This document shows, piece by piece, positions 45,601 through 53,360 of a DNA stretch of 64,000 nt; the stretch's first letter is position 1; each line of letters opens with the position of its first letter. Source of the DNA: Actinostola sp. cb2023 (Eukaryota > Cnidaria > Anthozoa > Actiniaria > Actinostolidae). The position numbers were made by a program, and so were the translations under genes. Under the pieces are notes generated by a model. The model was not told the DNA's origin. It saw nothing but the letters and a program-made list of their open reading frames with translations, and did no database searches. The stretch is from the NCBI GenBank assembly GCA_033675265.1, contig JAUJYZ010000411.1, positions 124,001-188,000 on the forward strand. Reading direction: 5' to 3'.

Positions 45601-47362
45601 ACGACTCTAGAGGGACTGCCAACCGGTCCGAGTATGCAGGAAAACTACTGAAGAGAATGGAGACCGTCCATAGATTTGCCAGGCAACACTTGAAGCATGA
45701 GACTGAGCGTCAAAAGCGCTATTATGACCATCGGGGTGTACGTTGCAACCACTTTAATCGGGGGGATGCGGTCTGGCTACATAACCCAAAGAGAAAGAAA
45801 GGGCGGTGTCCGAAACTACAAAAATGATGTTTATGAGGGGACCGTTCCTTGTCATCAGCCAACTGGACGACGTAACCTATCGCATTCAGAAGGGAGCTAA
45901 AACAAAACCAAAGGTTGTACACCATAACCGCCTCAAACCATACGAGGGTACCAATGCACCCACATGGCTGGACGCTCTACCTACTGAGGAAACCACAGGC
46001 AGCCCCAAGAGTGGCGAGGTCAGACTTGAACCTCTAGCTGATGGTACAGACAGTGATCAGATTCAGAACCGCATCAGCAGGCAACAAAGAAATAGAAAAG
46101 CCCCTGGTTGGCTTAAAGACTATGACACTAACTAGAGACTGATTCTTGTAACTAGCTAAGAGTATTGATTTGATGTTACGGTTGCTTTTTATTCTAAACT
46201 TAGGACGTGAGGTCACGTCCCTTCATTTAGGGGGGAGTAGTGTGACGGTTTGAGTCATGGCGTGACATATGACCTCTAGAGATTGTGTAACATGTTAGAT
46301 GAGGGATCGGATGACTAGAGTGTGATTGAGCAACGATTAAGTAAAATAAAAGGACGTTACTAAAACCGTTACAATAACATACAATGGCAAATCTACTAAC
46401 TAAAGAAAATGCTTGGAGTCTATCTACTGAGCAAGTGCCCTACAACTCCCATAGCCGTTTATATAACACAATCGAGCATTTATATTACTTGCATAAGATA
46501 TTTATAATTTTTGAATGTTTTCTCTATCATGTCTCTCTGTCTTCTGATATGAACACCCTCGCGCGCTGTAGACAGTCAATCAGAACGCACGTTTAGATAT
46601 CGCATATATTTTATGATTAACAAATGAAGAAGGCTAAAGGTACGGCAAATAATGTTTACGGGTAATAAAATCGTGAAACCAGTCGCGCAACAATGTTGCC
46701 TTGCAAATTGCAGAAACAATGTTGCTCGTATTACCACACCGCGTGCAACACATTTTCTTTGTTGCGAAGAGTAGAGAGGGCTTCTATAACGTGCAACATC
46801 ACAACATTGCTTTATTCTCTCTTGCGTTACAACTCCCATCGTGCTTATATCACAGCATATATAGTCACGCTAGCTCGAGCATTCTACATTGCTCGAATAA
46901 GTGATATCTACTAATTCGTTATTTAACTTCGTTTGGCAGAAACTTTCAAGGAGAAAGGGAGCATTGAAGAAAGTTGCCTGGAACGAAGCAACGAAGAAAG
47001 AGGCGAGCATGGCGCTCACTCTAGAATGCACGAGCTCAGACGAAAGTGAATATGAGGAGTCATCGGACACAGAAGAGCCCGAGTTGGTGCGATATCAGAT
47101 CAAACCTCTTCCCTGGCAAAGAAGCAGGCTATCTTCGATGAAGACACAGTTGGACAACATCTACTTTAAGTCCTTGTCGAGAAGAACAAGGGCAATGCTT
47201 GTGCCAAGGAAGAGGGGACGCGTTTTTTCTACAAGAGACATGCCAGACGATATTATTAGTTGGGCTATGAGACAGCCCAACAATTCAATATCTCCTAACG
47301 AGTCTCTGTCTGCAGTACCAGTCCATACAAGTACACCAAAAAGTTCACAGCCGAAACAGTGA
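38276..47362 (+). CDS. CACTA companion gene, five exons, 313 residues
   Basis: Exons are 38276-38509, 39081-39154, 39323-39423, 40175-40284 and 46940-47362; all junctions are GT-AG and every phase fits. Exon 1 has a coiled-coil-like segment (INQLIEKLEEIGDKIEG). The last two exons are basic, then Ser/Glu-rich (CTSSDESEYEESSDTEE), then carry IKPLPWQRSRLSSMK. I recall similar second proteins in animal EnSpm elements. A DNA-binding or TNPA-like accessory role is inference. The fourth intron (6.7 kb) contains the Gypsy element. It could instead be a captured host gene. Confidence 0.8.
38982..39008. repeat. Poly-C tract in intron 1 of the companion gene
   Basis: About 27 C followed by ACGGGGT. It resembles the C-run ends at 3557 and 37117. 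Confidence 0.85.
39672..39939. mobile_element. Complete TA-target MITE, TACAGTCATTTGC type
   Basis: The terminal repeats CAGTCATTTGCAAAAATTCT and complement extend about 70 bp through CATTATGGGTAATTAAATAA, with TA at both borders. At 268 bp it is the reference copy for the fragment at 291-395. It sits in intron 3 of the companion gene, beside (TTA)n repeats (39540-39612). Confidence 0.9.
40817..40949 (+). repeat. Gypsy 5' LTR
   Basis: 133 bp, starts TGTGACGG and ends TTACA. By eye it is identical to the 3' LTR. Confidence 0.95.
40984..42258 (+). CDS. Gypsy gag
   Basis: It starts at the ATG at 40984 (an open frame extends a few codons upstream into the primer-binding region). A retrotransposon gag-like core (YEGTTSWEDYEAQFEMVADL, about residue 170) is followed by a single CCHC knuckle (CWACGDKNHLRRDC) near the end. 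It stops at TGA 42256-42258. The pol frame is already open upstream of this stop, so pol is probably made by a -1 shift (see 42225-42231). Confidence 0.9.
   Translation: MSSKCTSDSEVKFDSLMDMNPEELEQACSDTWRMSTPVIVKGKNEEEQDDSTCNQLGKIFQAVESLSETVNTQNSQLENRLNDLTKRLLTVESKQTSSTTTSNGNCNEKNMVDHENDELFDALAKIEELAKAKDEETVNNATQITKTGKGGGGAKQYQPTRPRVRPAVYEGTTSWEDYEAQFEMVADLNDWNSEEKAAYLAVSLVGQARTVLGDLSGEERRNFKSLTAALATRFGTENKTEMFRVNVKNRQREKDESLPELAQAIRRLTRQAYPSAAVDLRDILARDYFLDAITETDMRWKIRQARPKSLNEALGVAVELEAFMSAEKQRQRSARAAQVTTNSAENDKTKKTNDGLREEIEELKRLVQGLCSVQQNHQRFRGDGCWACGDKNHLRRDCPKRAQTTKQQVNSPLSGNDSLPSSRA
42225..42231 (+). promoter_or_regulatory. Candidate -1 frameshift heptamer GGGAAAC
   Basis: In the gag frame the heptamer reads G GGA AAC, the X XXY YYZ pattern of programmed -1 slippage. 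It lies 25 bases before the gag stop, and the -1 frame runs open into the protease. I did not identify a downstream structure with confidence. Confidence 0.55.
42345..45827 (+). CDS. Gypsy pol (protease, RT, RNase H, integrase)
   Basis: The frame is open upstream of this ATG back past 42225, so the ATG may not be the true beginning. Domains in order, numbered from this ATG: aspartic protease with LIDTGANITI near 12, reverse transcriptase with catalytic AYLDDIIVH near 446, RNase H with DTDASNIGLGAV near 593, integrase zinc-binding region (HLGVSKTL, CRRCDLC, about 860-890), and catalytic D-D-E in ALDVLGPLP, HSDQGRNF and DGMVERYN. The frame stops at 45827 at an A run (45821-45825). The integrase C-terminus continues in another frame. 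Confidence 0.95.
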   Translation: MGYVQGVPVDFLIDTGANITIIKSVVIEQIPQSDRPLLEDAATTMVLANGSTAPFQGRGMCKVRVGNIEALHPIWVADIEPEGILGLDFLRTFGGELVCKNGSCELQFAPATESSEQGCRRVVVESTTVIPPGSELIVPGRFIDPRSSGSMGVLEPSVRFAKTQSLLLAKTLVNTEKEVVPLRVLNVTNTPCTLYKGTVAASCEDVIEVNSQFREMKEEPVRCVNREPTKCSTAVPKHLEDMFQKSGNELSSAQREKLSALLIEYVDIFTCSPGDLGRTNLVEHRINTGDTIPIKQPARRLPMHRRAEAEEHVKKMLNDGIIEPSSSAWASPIVLVKKKDGSTRFCVDYRKLNEVTLRDSYPLPLADSCFDALTGSRWFSTLDLSSGYWQVALAPEDREKTAFATGSGGLYHFAVMPFGLVNAPATFERFIEKVLAGLPWEVCLAYLDDIIVHADTFEAEIVRLRDVMERLRNAGVKLNPKKCRLFQQSVYFLGHVVSADGVSTDPEKNRAVMDWPVPSRASEMRSFLGLCSYYRRFIKGFADIARPLHRLTEKGREFVWTSECDVAFNQLKTTLSTAPVLAYPTSKDPFILDTDASNIGLGAVLSQVQDGEEKVIAYYSKSLSKAERNYCVTRKELLAIVNAVKRFHHYLYGRPFLVRTDHGALRWLMNFKNPEGQLARWLEFLGTYDLTIEHRSGVKHGNADALSRRPCEDCNHCQNLEQKERVHQDTAPKECGKAETTARGLRSAETREVTKTKIPDSWTSRWSNEDLRQEQLKDPDLSPLIHWKETTAERPAWAEVSAESCAVKAYWSQWARVQLHDGVLYRRWETDSGEDVQWQLVVPRTLRPEVLRAMHDAKTAGHLGVSKTLGRVRQRFYWHRCSQTVRDWCRRCDLCAARKKPQRTPRAAMRNYNVGAPMERVALDVLGPLPESDNSNKYVLVVADYFTKWTEAYAIPNQEAVTVATKVVDEFVARFGVPLQIHSDQGRNFESAVFKEMCTLLGIEKTRTTPLHPQSDGMVERYNRTLESMMAKFTAENQRDWDVHLPLLMMAYRTAVHETTGCTPSMLMLGREAAMPVDLLMGHPPDDSRGTANRSEYAGKLLKRMETVHRFARQHLKHETERQKRYYDHRGVRCNHFNRGDAVWLHNPKRKKGRCPKLQK
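45806..46135 (+). CDS. Gypsy integrase C-terminal part, shifted frame
   Basis: It encodes the SH3-like (GPY/F) module: GPFLVISQLDDVTYRIQ, then VVHHNRLKPY, and a variable tail. It overlaps the end of pol in a different frame. The break falls at an A run, so it may be a single-base mutation or a sequence error, since the LTRs show the copy to be new. Confidence 0.8.
   Translation: MSETTKMMFMRGPFLVISQLDDVTYRIQKGAKTKPKVVHHNRLKPYEGTNAPTWLDALPTEETTGSPKSGEVRLEPLADGTDSDQIQNRISRQQRNRKAPGWLKDYDTN
46241..46373 (+). repeat. Gypsy 3' LTR
   Basis: 133 bp, identical by eye to 40817-40949, and followed by the target duplication ATAA. Confidence 0.95.
46386..46939. other. Intron remainder of the companion gene
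   Basis: No gene. It contains two blocks with TACAACTCCCAT (46440 and 46831) and nearby CGAGCATT, and an ACAATGTTGC pair near 46690-46725, so probably the remains of another inverted-repeat element. Confidence 0.4.
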
Positions 47363-47649
47363 CGTGTATTTTTCACTCGGATTTTATAGACGTTTGATTA
47401 ATTATATTCAGTGTTTTCACGTCTATACAACTTATAACTTTAAAACGTTACTGTTCCGTATTAACATTTAATAATGTAAAATATAAATTAAAGCTTAGAA
47501 ATGTTTTTGAATTTACAACTTGTAAATGAAATTGTAGACCGGTAATCTTGATTGGTTAATAAAATATTTGCAAGTGAAATTCTGGATAACTGACTTTGCT
47601 AAAGGCTTACAGTATCAGGGATATTACCACTGACCCTAAAAGCTGCTAA

Positions 47650-48240
47650 GCGTGTTTACGCTTAACGATATGTATTCCCAGCTTTACGATACATGTAATG
47701 ATGAGGTTTAACTCTATTTACGCTCGAATTTACGCTGTCATAAATGCTATCTTTACGATATGTATTCCCAGCTTTACGATACATGTAATGATGAGGATTA
47801 ACTCTATTTACGCTCGAATTTACGCTGTCGTAAATACTATCTTTACGATATGTATTCCCAGCTTTACGATACATGTAATGATGAGGTTTAACTGTATTTA
47901 CGCTCGAATTTACGCTGTCGTAAATACTATCTTTACGATATGTATTCCCAGCTTTACGATACATGTAATGATGAGGTTTAACTCTATTTACGCTCGAATT
48001 TACGCTGTCGTAAATACTATCTTTACGATATGTATTCCCAGCTTTACGATACATGTAATGATGAGGTTTAACTGTATTTACGCTTTCCGTAAAGACACGT
48101 AAATGTGTGCGTTTATCTCGCATTACGCCGAAGCGTAAATGTGTCGTAAAGGTAAACTTTACGCGACTTAAAGGAGCGTAAATATAGTTAAATATAAGAT
48201 TTACGTCAGCATTACACTATCATTACTCAAATGTAAATTC
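47650..48240. repeat. Right subterminal repeats of the CACTA element, 90-bp array
   Basis: Units recur at 90-bp steps (for example ATGATGAGG at 47698, 47788, 47878, 47968 and 48058). They contain several TTTACG motifs (CTTTACGATA, ATTTACGCTCG, TTTACGCTGTCG). Scattered CGTAAA/TTTACG copies continue to 48205. The open frames in both directions here are by-products of the 90-bp period. Confidence 0.9.
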
Positions 48241-48256
48241 GCTATTTCGCGTAGTG

Positions 48257-48304
48257 TGTGTTTGCAACATTTGAACAATCGTAAGCGGGGTGGTCTTATG
48301 AACA
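48257..48304 (+). repeat. BEL 3' LTR, piece 3
   Basis: It matches 15048-15095 with one visible difference (gcggggtgg versus gcgggatgg) and ends GAACA, followed by the target duplication CTTCA. Confidence 0.9.
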
Positions 48305-49015
48305 CTTCAATTATACGGTACTGATGTCGTCAAATACACCAATGACCAATGACAAGTATACACTCTGTATCTGGTAATAATAGCGATTTATCAACCTCCT
48401 TGAGCTCAAATTCGTCAGGATATGAAGTCGATTTGGTTGAAAATGTAAATGAAGTTATAAATAGAGAGGATTTTGAAGGAATCCAGCCGTGGACATTCGA
48501 GCCACAAGGTCCAGACTTGGGTGCAGAGGAAAAGGACGAAGAGAGAATGGCGGACGACGTTCCGATGGAAGACATAGAATGGGCAATACAAACTGGTACA
48601 TAAACCTTTATACTTGCTTAACTTTACACTTGGTTATGATTGACATCTGTTAAATTTTACTCAAACAAACATGGAAGCAAAATTCTACTAGTTTAAAGTG
48701 CATGTCAGCGTGATGTTTATTCAATCTGGCCCCGGTTGCACTAATACGTGTATTAAATTAAAGTCTATTTCACAGGTTTCTGAAAACCACTCTACTATTT
48801 TCTTTTTTTCATAACCATGGTTATATTATGCTGATTGTATTGTATTGTACATGGTGTGTAGGTGCAAATGTGACTTTTGTCAAACCATGGATAGGAGCGA
48901 AGAATGTATATACTGCCAGGAAGTGGAAAAGGTGAAACGACTGAATGAGTCAGCTGTAGAAATGGGTGAATTGGAGCAGGAACCAACATGTGTGACAATG
49001 CATCCAGGTTTTAAG

Positions 49016-50251
49016 GGGGGATTAACATATTTCGTTGCCATGGTAATTCGTTGCTATGCAGAGCTTGAATGAGAAGAGATTTCATCGAGCAAGCGCCCAG
49101 TGTTTTCCCGTAAGACATACACGAGTTTCACTTCAAAAATTACAAGTTATATATTTTATTGAGCGTTATTCTCTTAATTTTAAGTTTGTTCAATGAATAA
49201 ATATTCGACATATGATAGACTGCAGTAGTTTAAAGTAAAATAAGTCAAAGAAAGCAAGCGATAATTCCACTTGAAGAGTCGTTCAAAAGCAACAACACTC
49301 AACAGAATGATATTGAACCGAAGTAAAACAAGTCGACTTGTCGTCACAAAAACTTCAACCTAAGAGTAAAAAACGCCGATAAATCAATAAAAAACAATCA
49401 AGGATTACCTTACTCAACAGGTTGTTGTTCTAGACTCTGCCTGTCAAAATGAAACATGTCAAACAGTAGATGAAGTACGTCGAAGATCGGTGAAAACACC
49501 TTGAAAACACGACTGAAAAACTTTGCCGTATCGAAAGACTTTGCACAAATTAATAATTTGAGCTGCATTAAAATGCTTCAAAACATGAGAAAACCACACA
49601 AATGACAAGTAAATATCGATCTTCCTTTCTGGGTAAATGTTTATGTACCTTGAACCAAAAGAAAGTGCAGAAAATACATTTTTCTAACACACCTAAATTG
49701 TCATGTATTTGTCTTGCGAACGAAAATTATAACGACCACAGGTAGCCCAAGCCACAAAAACGGCATTTTCGAAAAAAACGCCGTTCTTTTCACGTTTTCA
49801 AAAAAGTTAACTATTTTCTTTATGTATCTGCTGAGAAGAGTATTCTCCACAAATCCGAGCATGGATTTTAGAAACAAAGAAAAAACGGTAAAGTTATGGA
49901 CAAAAATGTCGTTAAAATGCAAAGAAACTGCCATAAAAAAATTCAATTTTCATTGAAACGCAAAACGCATGCTCAGTCTTCTGCACCTTGATATAAATTT
50001 TCAGATTATATCAAAATATTTCTAATTCTTCAAAACCCTATGAAAAACGCCGTTTTTTTACGATGTGATGACGTCATAAGGACGTACGTGATGACGTCAT
50101 AAGGACGTACGTGATGACGTCATCACATGTCGAACTTCTACCCTCAACTAACACATTGTGAAAGTTTCATGCCTTGTGTAATGATTTTAAGAGTTTTATG
50201 AATTTTCAAAGTTTCCCTAGCAACGGGCCAAATAAATATGTTAATCCCCCC
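49016..50251. mobile_element. TTAA-flanked non-coding element in the P2RX7_C exon
   Basis: Ends GGGGGGATTAACATATTT and complement are flanked by TTAA (49012-49015 and 50252-50255). Without it the exon reads straight through HPGFKAVCLN. At 1236 bp it has no recognisable protein. It carries three TGACGTCA palindromes (see 50069-50122). piggyBac- or Kolobok-type mobilisation is inferred from TTAA. Confidence 0.9.
50069..50122. repeat. Three CRE-like TGACGTCA sites at 23-bp spacing
   Basis: TGACGTCA at 50069, 50092 and 50115, separated by TAAGGACGTACGTGA. The motif is the CREB/ATF consensus. Function in this element is unknown. Confidence 0.8.
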
Positions 50252-50535
50252 TTAAAGCTGTGTGCTTAAATATCTATGTTTTAAGGACAGCCAGTTTTCA
50301 ATATAGGCAACAGTATGGCAATAAATCCTATGAAGGACCTGAACACAAGCAAAGTAGGCACATTGCTTATAGACAGTTTGTGCGGTGGTGCTGGGGTGTA
50401 TTGGGCAAGGATATTCGAGTGCCAATTCCGTCCTGTGCCGTTTCCTGCATTAGAGCTCACTTTCCTCCACCTGGGCTAGAAGAAAATTTTGAATTCGTAG
50501 GATTTCTGTTTGCAGATGAATAACATTAATTTTAT

Positions 50536-50715
50536 TTAATTAATGAATGATGGTTGACTGTGTATATCTTGTAAAACAAATTTATTCCACTTTTGCCGTA
50601 TTCCGTCTTCTTTGGGAAATTGATGCATACTAACTTTATCGGCGTTTGTCTTATTACAAAACATAATATCACATGTTTTTCCCGACACTTTTCTACGTTT
50701 CTGGCTACTTGCCAT
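50536..50715 (-). pseudogene. THAP-domain fragment
   Basis: From the ATG at 50715: basic start (QKRRKVSGK), then CDIMFC and HQFPKEDGIRQKWNKFV, the first half of a THAP zinc finger. The second Cys/His pair is absent and no splice donor follows, so it is probably a truncated copy. It lies tail to tail with the P2RX7_C gene, 12 bp apart. Confidence 0.6.
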
Positions 50716-50838
50716 ATTTCTAGCCTTCTCTACTCGCTCTGTATGTACACACGTCAGACGTACGTCACGGGCCACGTCATCCAAAACTAGCAGCTCATTG
50801 CTTCGATGTCTTCGAAGAACACATAACATTTGGTGCAC

Positions 50839-51554
50839 TTTTCTCTAAAAATTCGACAAAAAGTTGTAGATTTTACTAGACGAGGGGCTTTTAGAGCAAG
50901 ATCAATAAGTTTTTCAAGCGATACAGCCTTGTCCAGCCGATTTGAGCCTCAAGGAAGTCGTGTCGAGAGTTTAGACGAAAACATGGCGAGTGAAGACGAA
51001 TCTGCAATTCAAGGCAATCGGCTTGAAGCTGCTTGACAACACATGCAGTGGTAAGAACGAAGTTATTATCTATATTTCCTTGTGATCATTACCTATATGA
51101 AATGTAAAGCATAAGGATAAAGGAGAGACAAATAAACTGAACAAATATTGTGTGTATTGTTATGGTTTCATTGGTTGAATACATTTGTTTGTGTTTATAT
51201 ATTAGGTGATTCTGTGATCATTGCAAAGGATGGACCGAGAGGAAGTAGATCAAGTCCAGGCCAAAGTTCGGAGCCCCCCAAAAAGGGGAGAGGAGGGGGG
51301 GGAGGTGAAAGGATGGCGATGTTCGTCGGAAAATTTTAATTAGACCCCTAAAGGAGACCAATCTGGGCGTGGCTTTTGCTTTATTTGACCACTAAAAGAT
51401 ACCATTCTAACTGGCAGAAATATACAGATTTCCCGTCTATTATATTTCGCCTTGGGCACGTATTTCAAATTCTGTGGCCAAGGGAGGTGCTTAATCGAGG
51501 GTGGGCGCGTAATCGACGAAATATGGTACCCTCTTGTTTCATGAGCTATACAAG
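50839..51554. other. Intergenic, no recognised gene
   Basis: A short open frame near 50980-51036 (MASEDESAIQGNRLEAA) and a block after a possible acceptor at 51204 might be exon remains of another gene. A poly-purine/poly-G run lies at 51278-51303. Nothing here is certain. Confidence 0.35.
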
Positions 51555-51715
51555 CAGCAGGAGTTCCAGAATTCCGGTACACGCGCAATGCATTGGGAGA
51601 TTATTACAAAGGAAAAGTGAGCACCAAGTGAGCAAAAACATAGCTTGGGCTCTCTGTGTCTAGAATTGGTGCTCACTTTTCCTTTGTAATAATACCGGAA
51701 GTCTGGAACCCTTGA
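51555..51715. mobile_element. Small inverted-repeat element
   Basis: The arms TTATTACAAAGGAAAAGTGA (51601) and TCACTTTTCCTTTGTAATAA (51672) lie inside a further weaker pair (GTTCCAGAATTCCGG and CCGGAAGTCTGGAAC). The centre is about 45 bp. Confidence 0.65.
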
Positions 51716-52960
51716 TGCTTGTATATATATTCAACATATATCTAAAGAACAATAAAATACATCAATACTCTGCAAATAGTGTGATATAAAATTAAAATTA
51801 AGTTACAGGAAAGAACCAAATATGGTAATAATATATGTAAATATATATCTGAATGTTGTAGAGAACTCTTACTGCGGCGCGACGTTGCACCAGTGTACGA
51901 AGGCACCAGTGTAGGCACTAGTAACTCTATCCAGGTTAGGCCTACGTCAGACCTAGCTAGCTAATAATTAAATACGAATAAAGTGAACATTATTCAATTC
52001 ATAAAATTAAGTTACAGGAAAGAACCAAATATGGTTATGTAAGTATTGACAACAGATAACTATGTTATTTAAGAATACTGCCAATCAGTTCACAAGGGTT
52101 GAACGGTTGTATCTGCTAACAAAATCCCTTATTGCCTCAGGTCTAGCTAGCTGTTGGGCCTTTGTGTAGATGCAGCAAGTGGTGATGGGGTGTTGACTTG
52201 AAGGTTGGCCATGCACTGTTTGAGGGCTTTTGGATTTCTTTGGTATCTTGCAAAAACCTGCATTCTTTTTTCTTGGAGAGGTCCAGTTTCTTACATAAAC
52301 CTACAGTATCACATATACATATGAACATGTAAATATATTATGTTGACATGAACAATAGTCCTCTTTCGAATTCGCAGCTACATTGTACTGCTGTAAATTC
52401 AGACAGTAGAGGCATGCTTTGCAGGGTTAGCCTCAAGTCAGTGTAAATTATTCACAGATACCAATGAGAATGCGAACAATATTAATGTTGTTTACACTGG
52501 ACATTAGAACAAATCCAGTCAGAATAACCCATGGAATTATAAAATAATGGATCTATTGTCCAATGTCGTCAACATTATTTTGATTGTTATGACAGCTTTT
52601 GTGACTTGATTTATTTTGGTACAGCTGGTTTCAATTGAATAGTAGAAGACAAGAGAGAATAACAGATTACCAGCTTTGTTGTAACTACAACTTGGATCAG
52701 TACATTGTTGTTTAATTTTCACTAAGGTGCCTAAAACATAATATATTATTAATGCATCAGATGAAAAGAAACACAAAATCAAAAATGTAAACTGTAATGA
52801 TTGACAATTTTTATCATTCCACAACTATTAATGTTTGAAGAATATTCTCCGTAAATAATATTATTATATAACCTTGGTACATACCCGGTTTGTTTGACGT
52901 GAACTTATACAAAGCCCTACTTTGTCGTTTCGGAGTTTGTTCATCGGTACAAACGCTCGC
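51716..52960. other. Intergenic, no gene recognised
   Basis: A 31-bp block, AAATTAAGTTACAGGAAAGA with its continuation, occurs twice (about 51792 and 52003). A CACCAGTG pair with AAGGCAC occurs near 51890-51915. No supported coding region. Confidence 0.45.
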
Positions 52961-52964
52961 ATGG

Positions 52965-53360
52965 CTGCTAGCTAGCGGCAGTGGTACTTGTAGTTGTACA
53001 AACTCGTCTTCGCTTCTGAGATGCAGTCTTGGATGCTTCAAGCTGTTCGGGCGTTGGAACAGGCTGTATTGTCGGGACCATTCCTTTTTTTAAACAAGTT
53101 TTGTAGAAAATCCCGCTTAATTTTGACCCATCTATACCCATCTCGAGTAAAGTGTGTACTACAAACGACTGTCCTGTGCCCGGTGTCCATGCCTTGGGAT
53201 CTCTCTTTCGAAGCACGAATGCGGCGTAAATCTTCATCTTTTAGAAACTGATGAAGGCTGACATGATCTCCATTCGTTTTAGTATAAAACATTACAACGT
53301 AGCGCTTTCCTGGAGGACGTTTCTTAGCTTTTCAAATAGAACAAGACATGATGACTTTGG
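52965..53360 (-). pseudogene. Decayed THAP-domain exon
   Basis: Pieces of a THAP finger are spread over two frames: HVSLHQFLKDEDLRR, then FVLRKRDPKAWTPGTG, then VVCSTHFTRDG, then LKKGMVPTIQPVPTPEQ. The first zinc Cys is lost (MFYTK where CxxxxC is expected). The order is right for a THAP domain, so this is one exon with at least two frameshifts. It is divergent from the transposase pseudogene at 53649. Confidence 0.65.

Larger units (their letters stand above)
40817..46373 (+). mobile_element. Gypsy LTR retrotransposon
   Basis: The two 133-bp LTRs (40817-40949 and 46241-46373) look identical. Target duplication ATAA is at 40813-40816 and 46374-46377. A TGGTGGCCGCG block two bases after the 5' LTR is a likely primer-binding site, and AGGGGGGAGTAG before the 3' LTR is the polypurine tract. 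Gag and pol are in different frames. Identical LTRs mean a very recent insertion. It lies inside a small element's terminal repeat, in the companion gene's last intron. Confidence 0.95.
40374..46385. mobile_element. Small inverted-repeat element split by the Gypsy insertion
   Basis: The left end is ATTGTATGTTATTTTGGCAT. The matching right end is cut: its inner part ends at 40816 and its last bases ATAACATACAAT resume at 46374-46385 after the Gypsy. Without the Gypsy it is about 450 bp. It also has an inner inverted pair (TTTTCCGCGAT and ATCGCGGAAAA). Confidence 0.8.
28896..48256. mobile_element. EnSpm/CACTA transposon, 19.4 kb
   Basis: Terminal repeats are CACAACGCGAAATAGC (left) and CACTACGCGAAATAGC (right, complement), flanked by TGT at 28893-28895 and 48257-48259. 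The 5' LTR of BEL shows the empty site. The CACTA-type end, the 3-bp duplication, the Transposase_21-like gene and the dense subterminal CGTAAAG motifs all agree. It holds two divergent genes meeting at about 37700-38276 and many nested elements, including a Gypsy. Whether those were inserted before or after this element moved here is not shown. Confidence 0.9.
14821..48304 (+). mobile_element. BEL/Pao LTR retrotransposon, expanded by nested insertions
   Basis: The LTRs begin TGTGGCTACC and end GAACA. The target duplication CTTCA is present at 14816-14820 and 48305-48309. Removing the insertions at 20582-25920, 27025-28696 and 28896-48256 leaves an element of about 7.1 kb in the usual order: LTR, gag, protease, RT, RNase H, integrase, polypurine tract, LTR. 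The 5' LTR and the pieces of the 3' LTR differ at about two positions (15035 region t/c; 15081 region a/g), so the insertion is young. Coding is broken by a stop, two frame changes and the Harbinger insertion. Confidence 0.9.
48349..50523 (+). pseudogene. P2X7 C-terminal-domain-like (P2RX7_C) gene, interrupted
   Basis: Exon 1 is 48349-48595 (acidic, with GIQPWTFEP, and a GT donor). Exon 2 is 48862-49015 continued at 50256-50523 after a TTAA element. Exon 2 has the Cys-rich signature CKCDFC, EECIYCQE, CVTMHPGF, then VCLNIYVL, HIAYRQFVRWCWGVLG, and IPSCAVSCIRAHFPP. These fit the cysteine-rich cytoplasmic ballast domain of P2X7 receptors, a domain also found alone in many invertebrate and fish proteins. 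Exon 1's frame does not join exon 2's in phase, so a frame change or a missed splice lies near 48530-48595. The BEL element lies 45 bp upstream of the ATG. Confidence 0.7.

Noticed and set aside
47662..48123. Repetitive open frames of 134-153 residues on both strands
   Set aside because: They are translations of the 90-bp non-coding subterminal array of the CACTA element.
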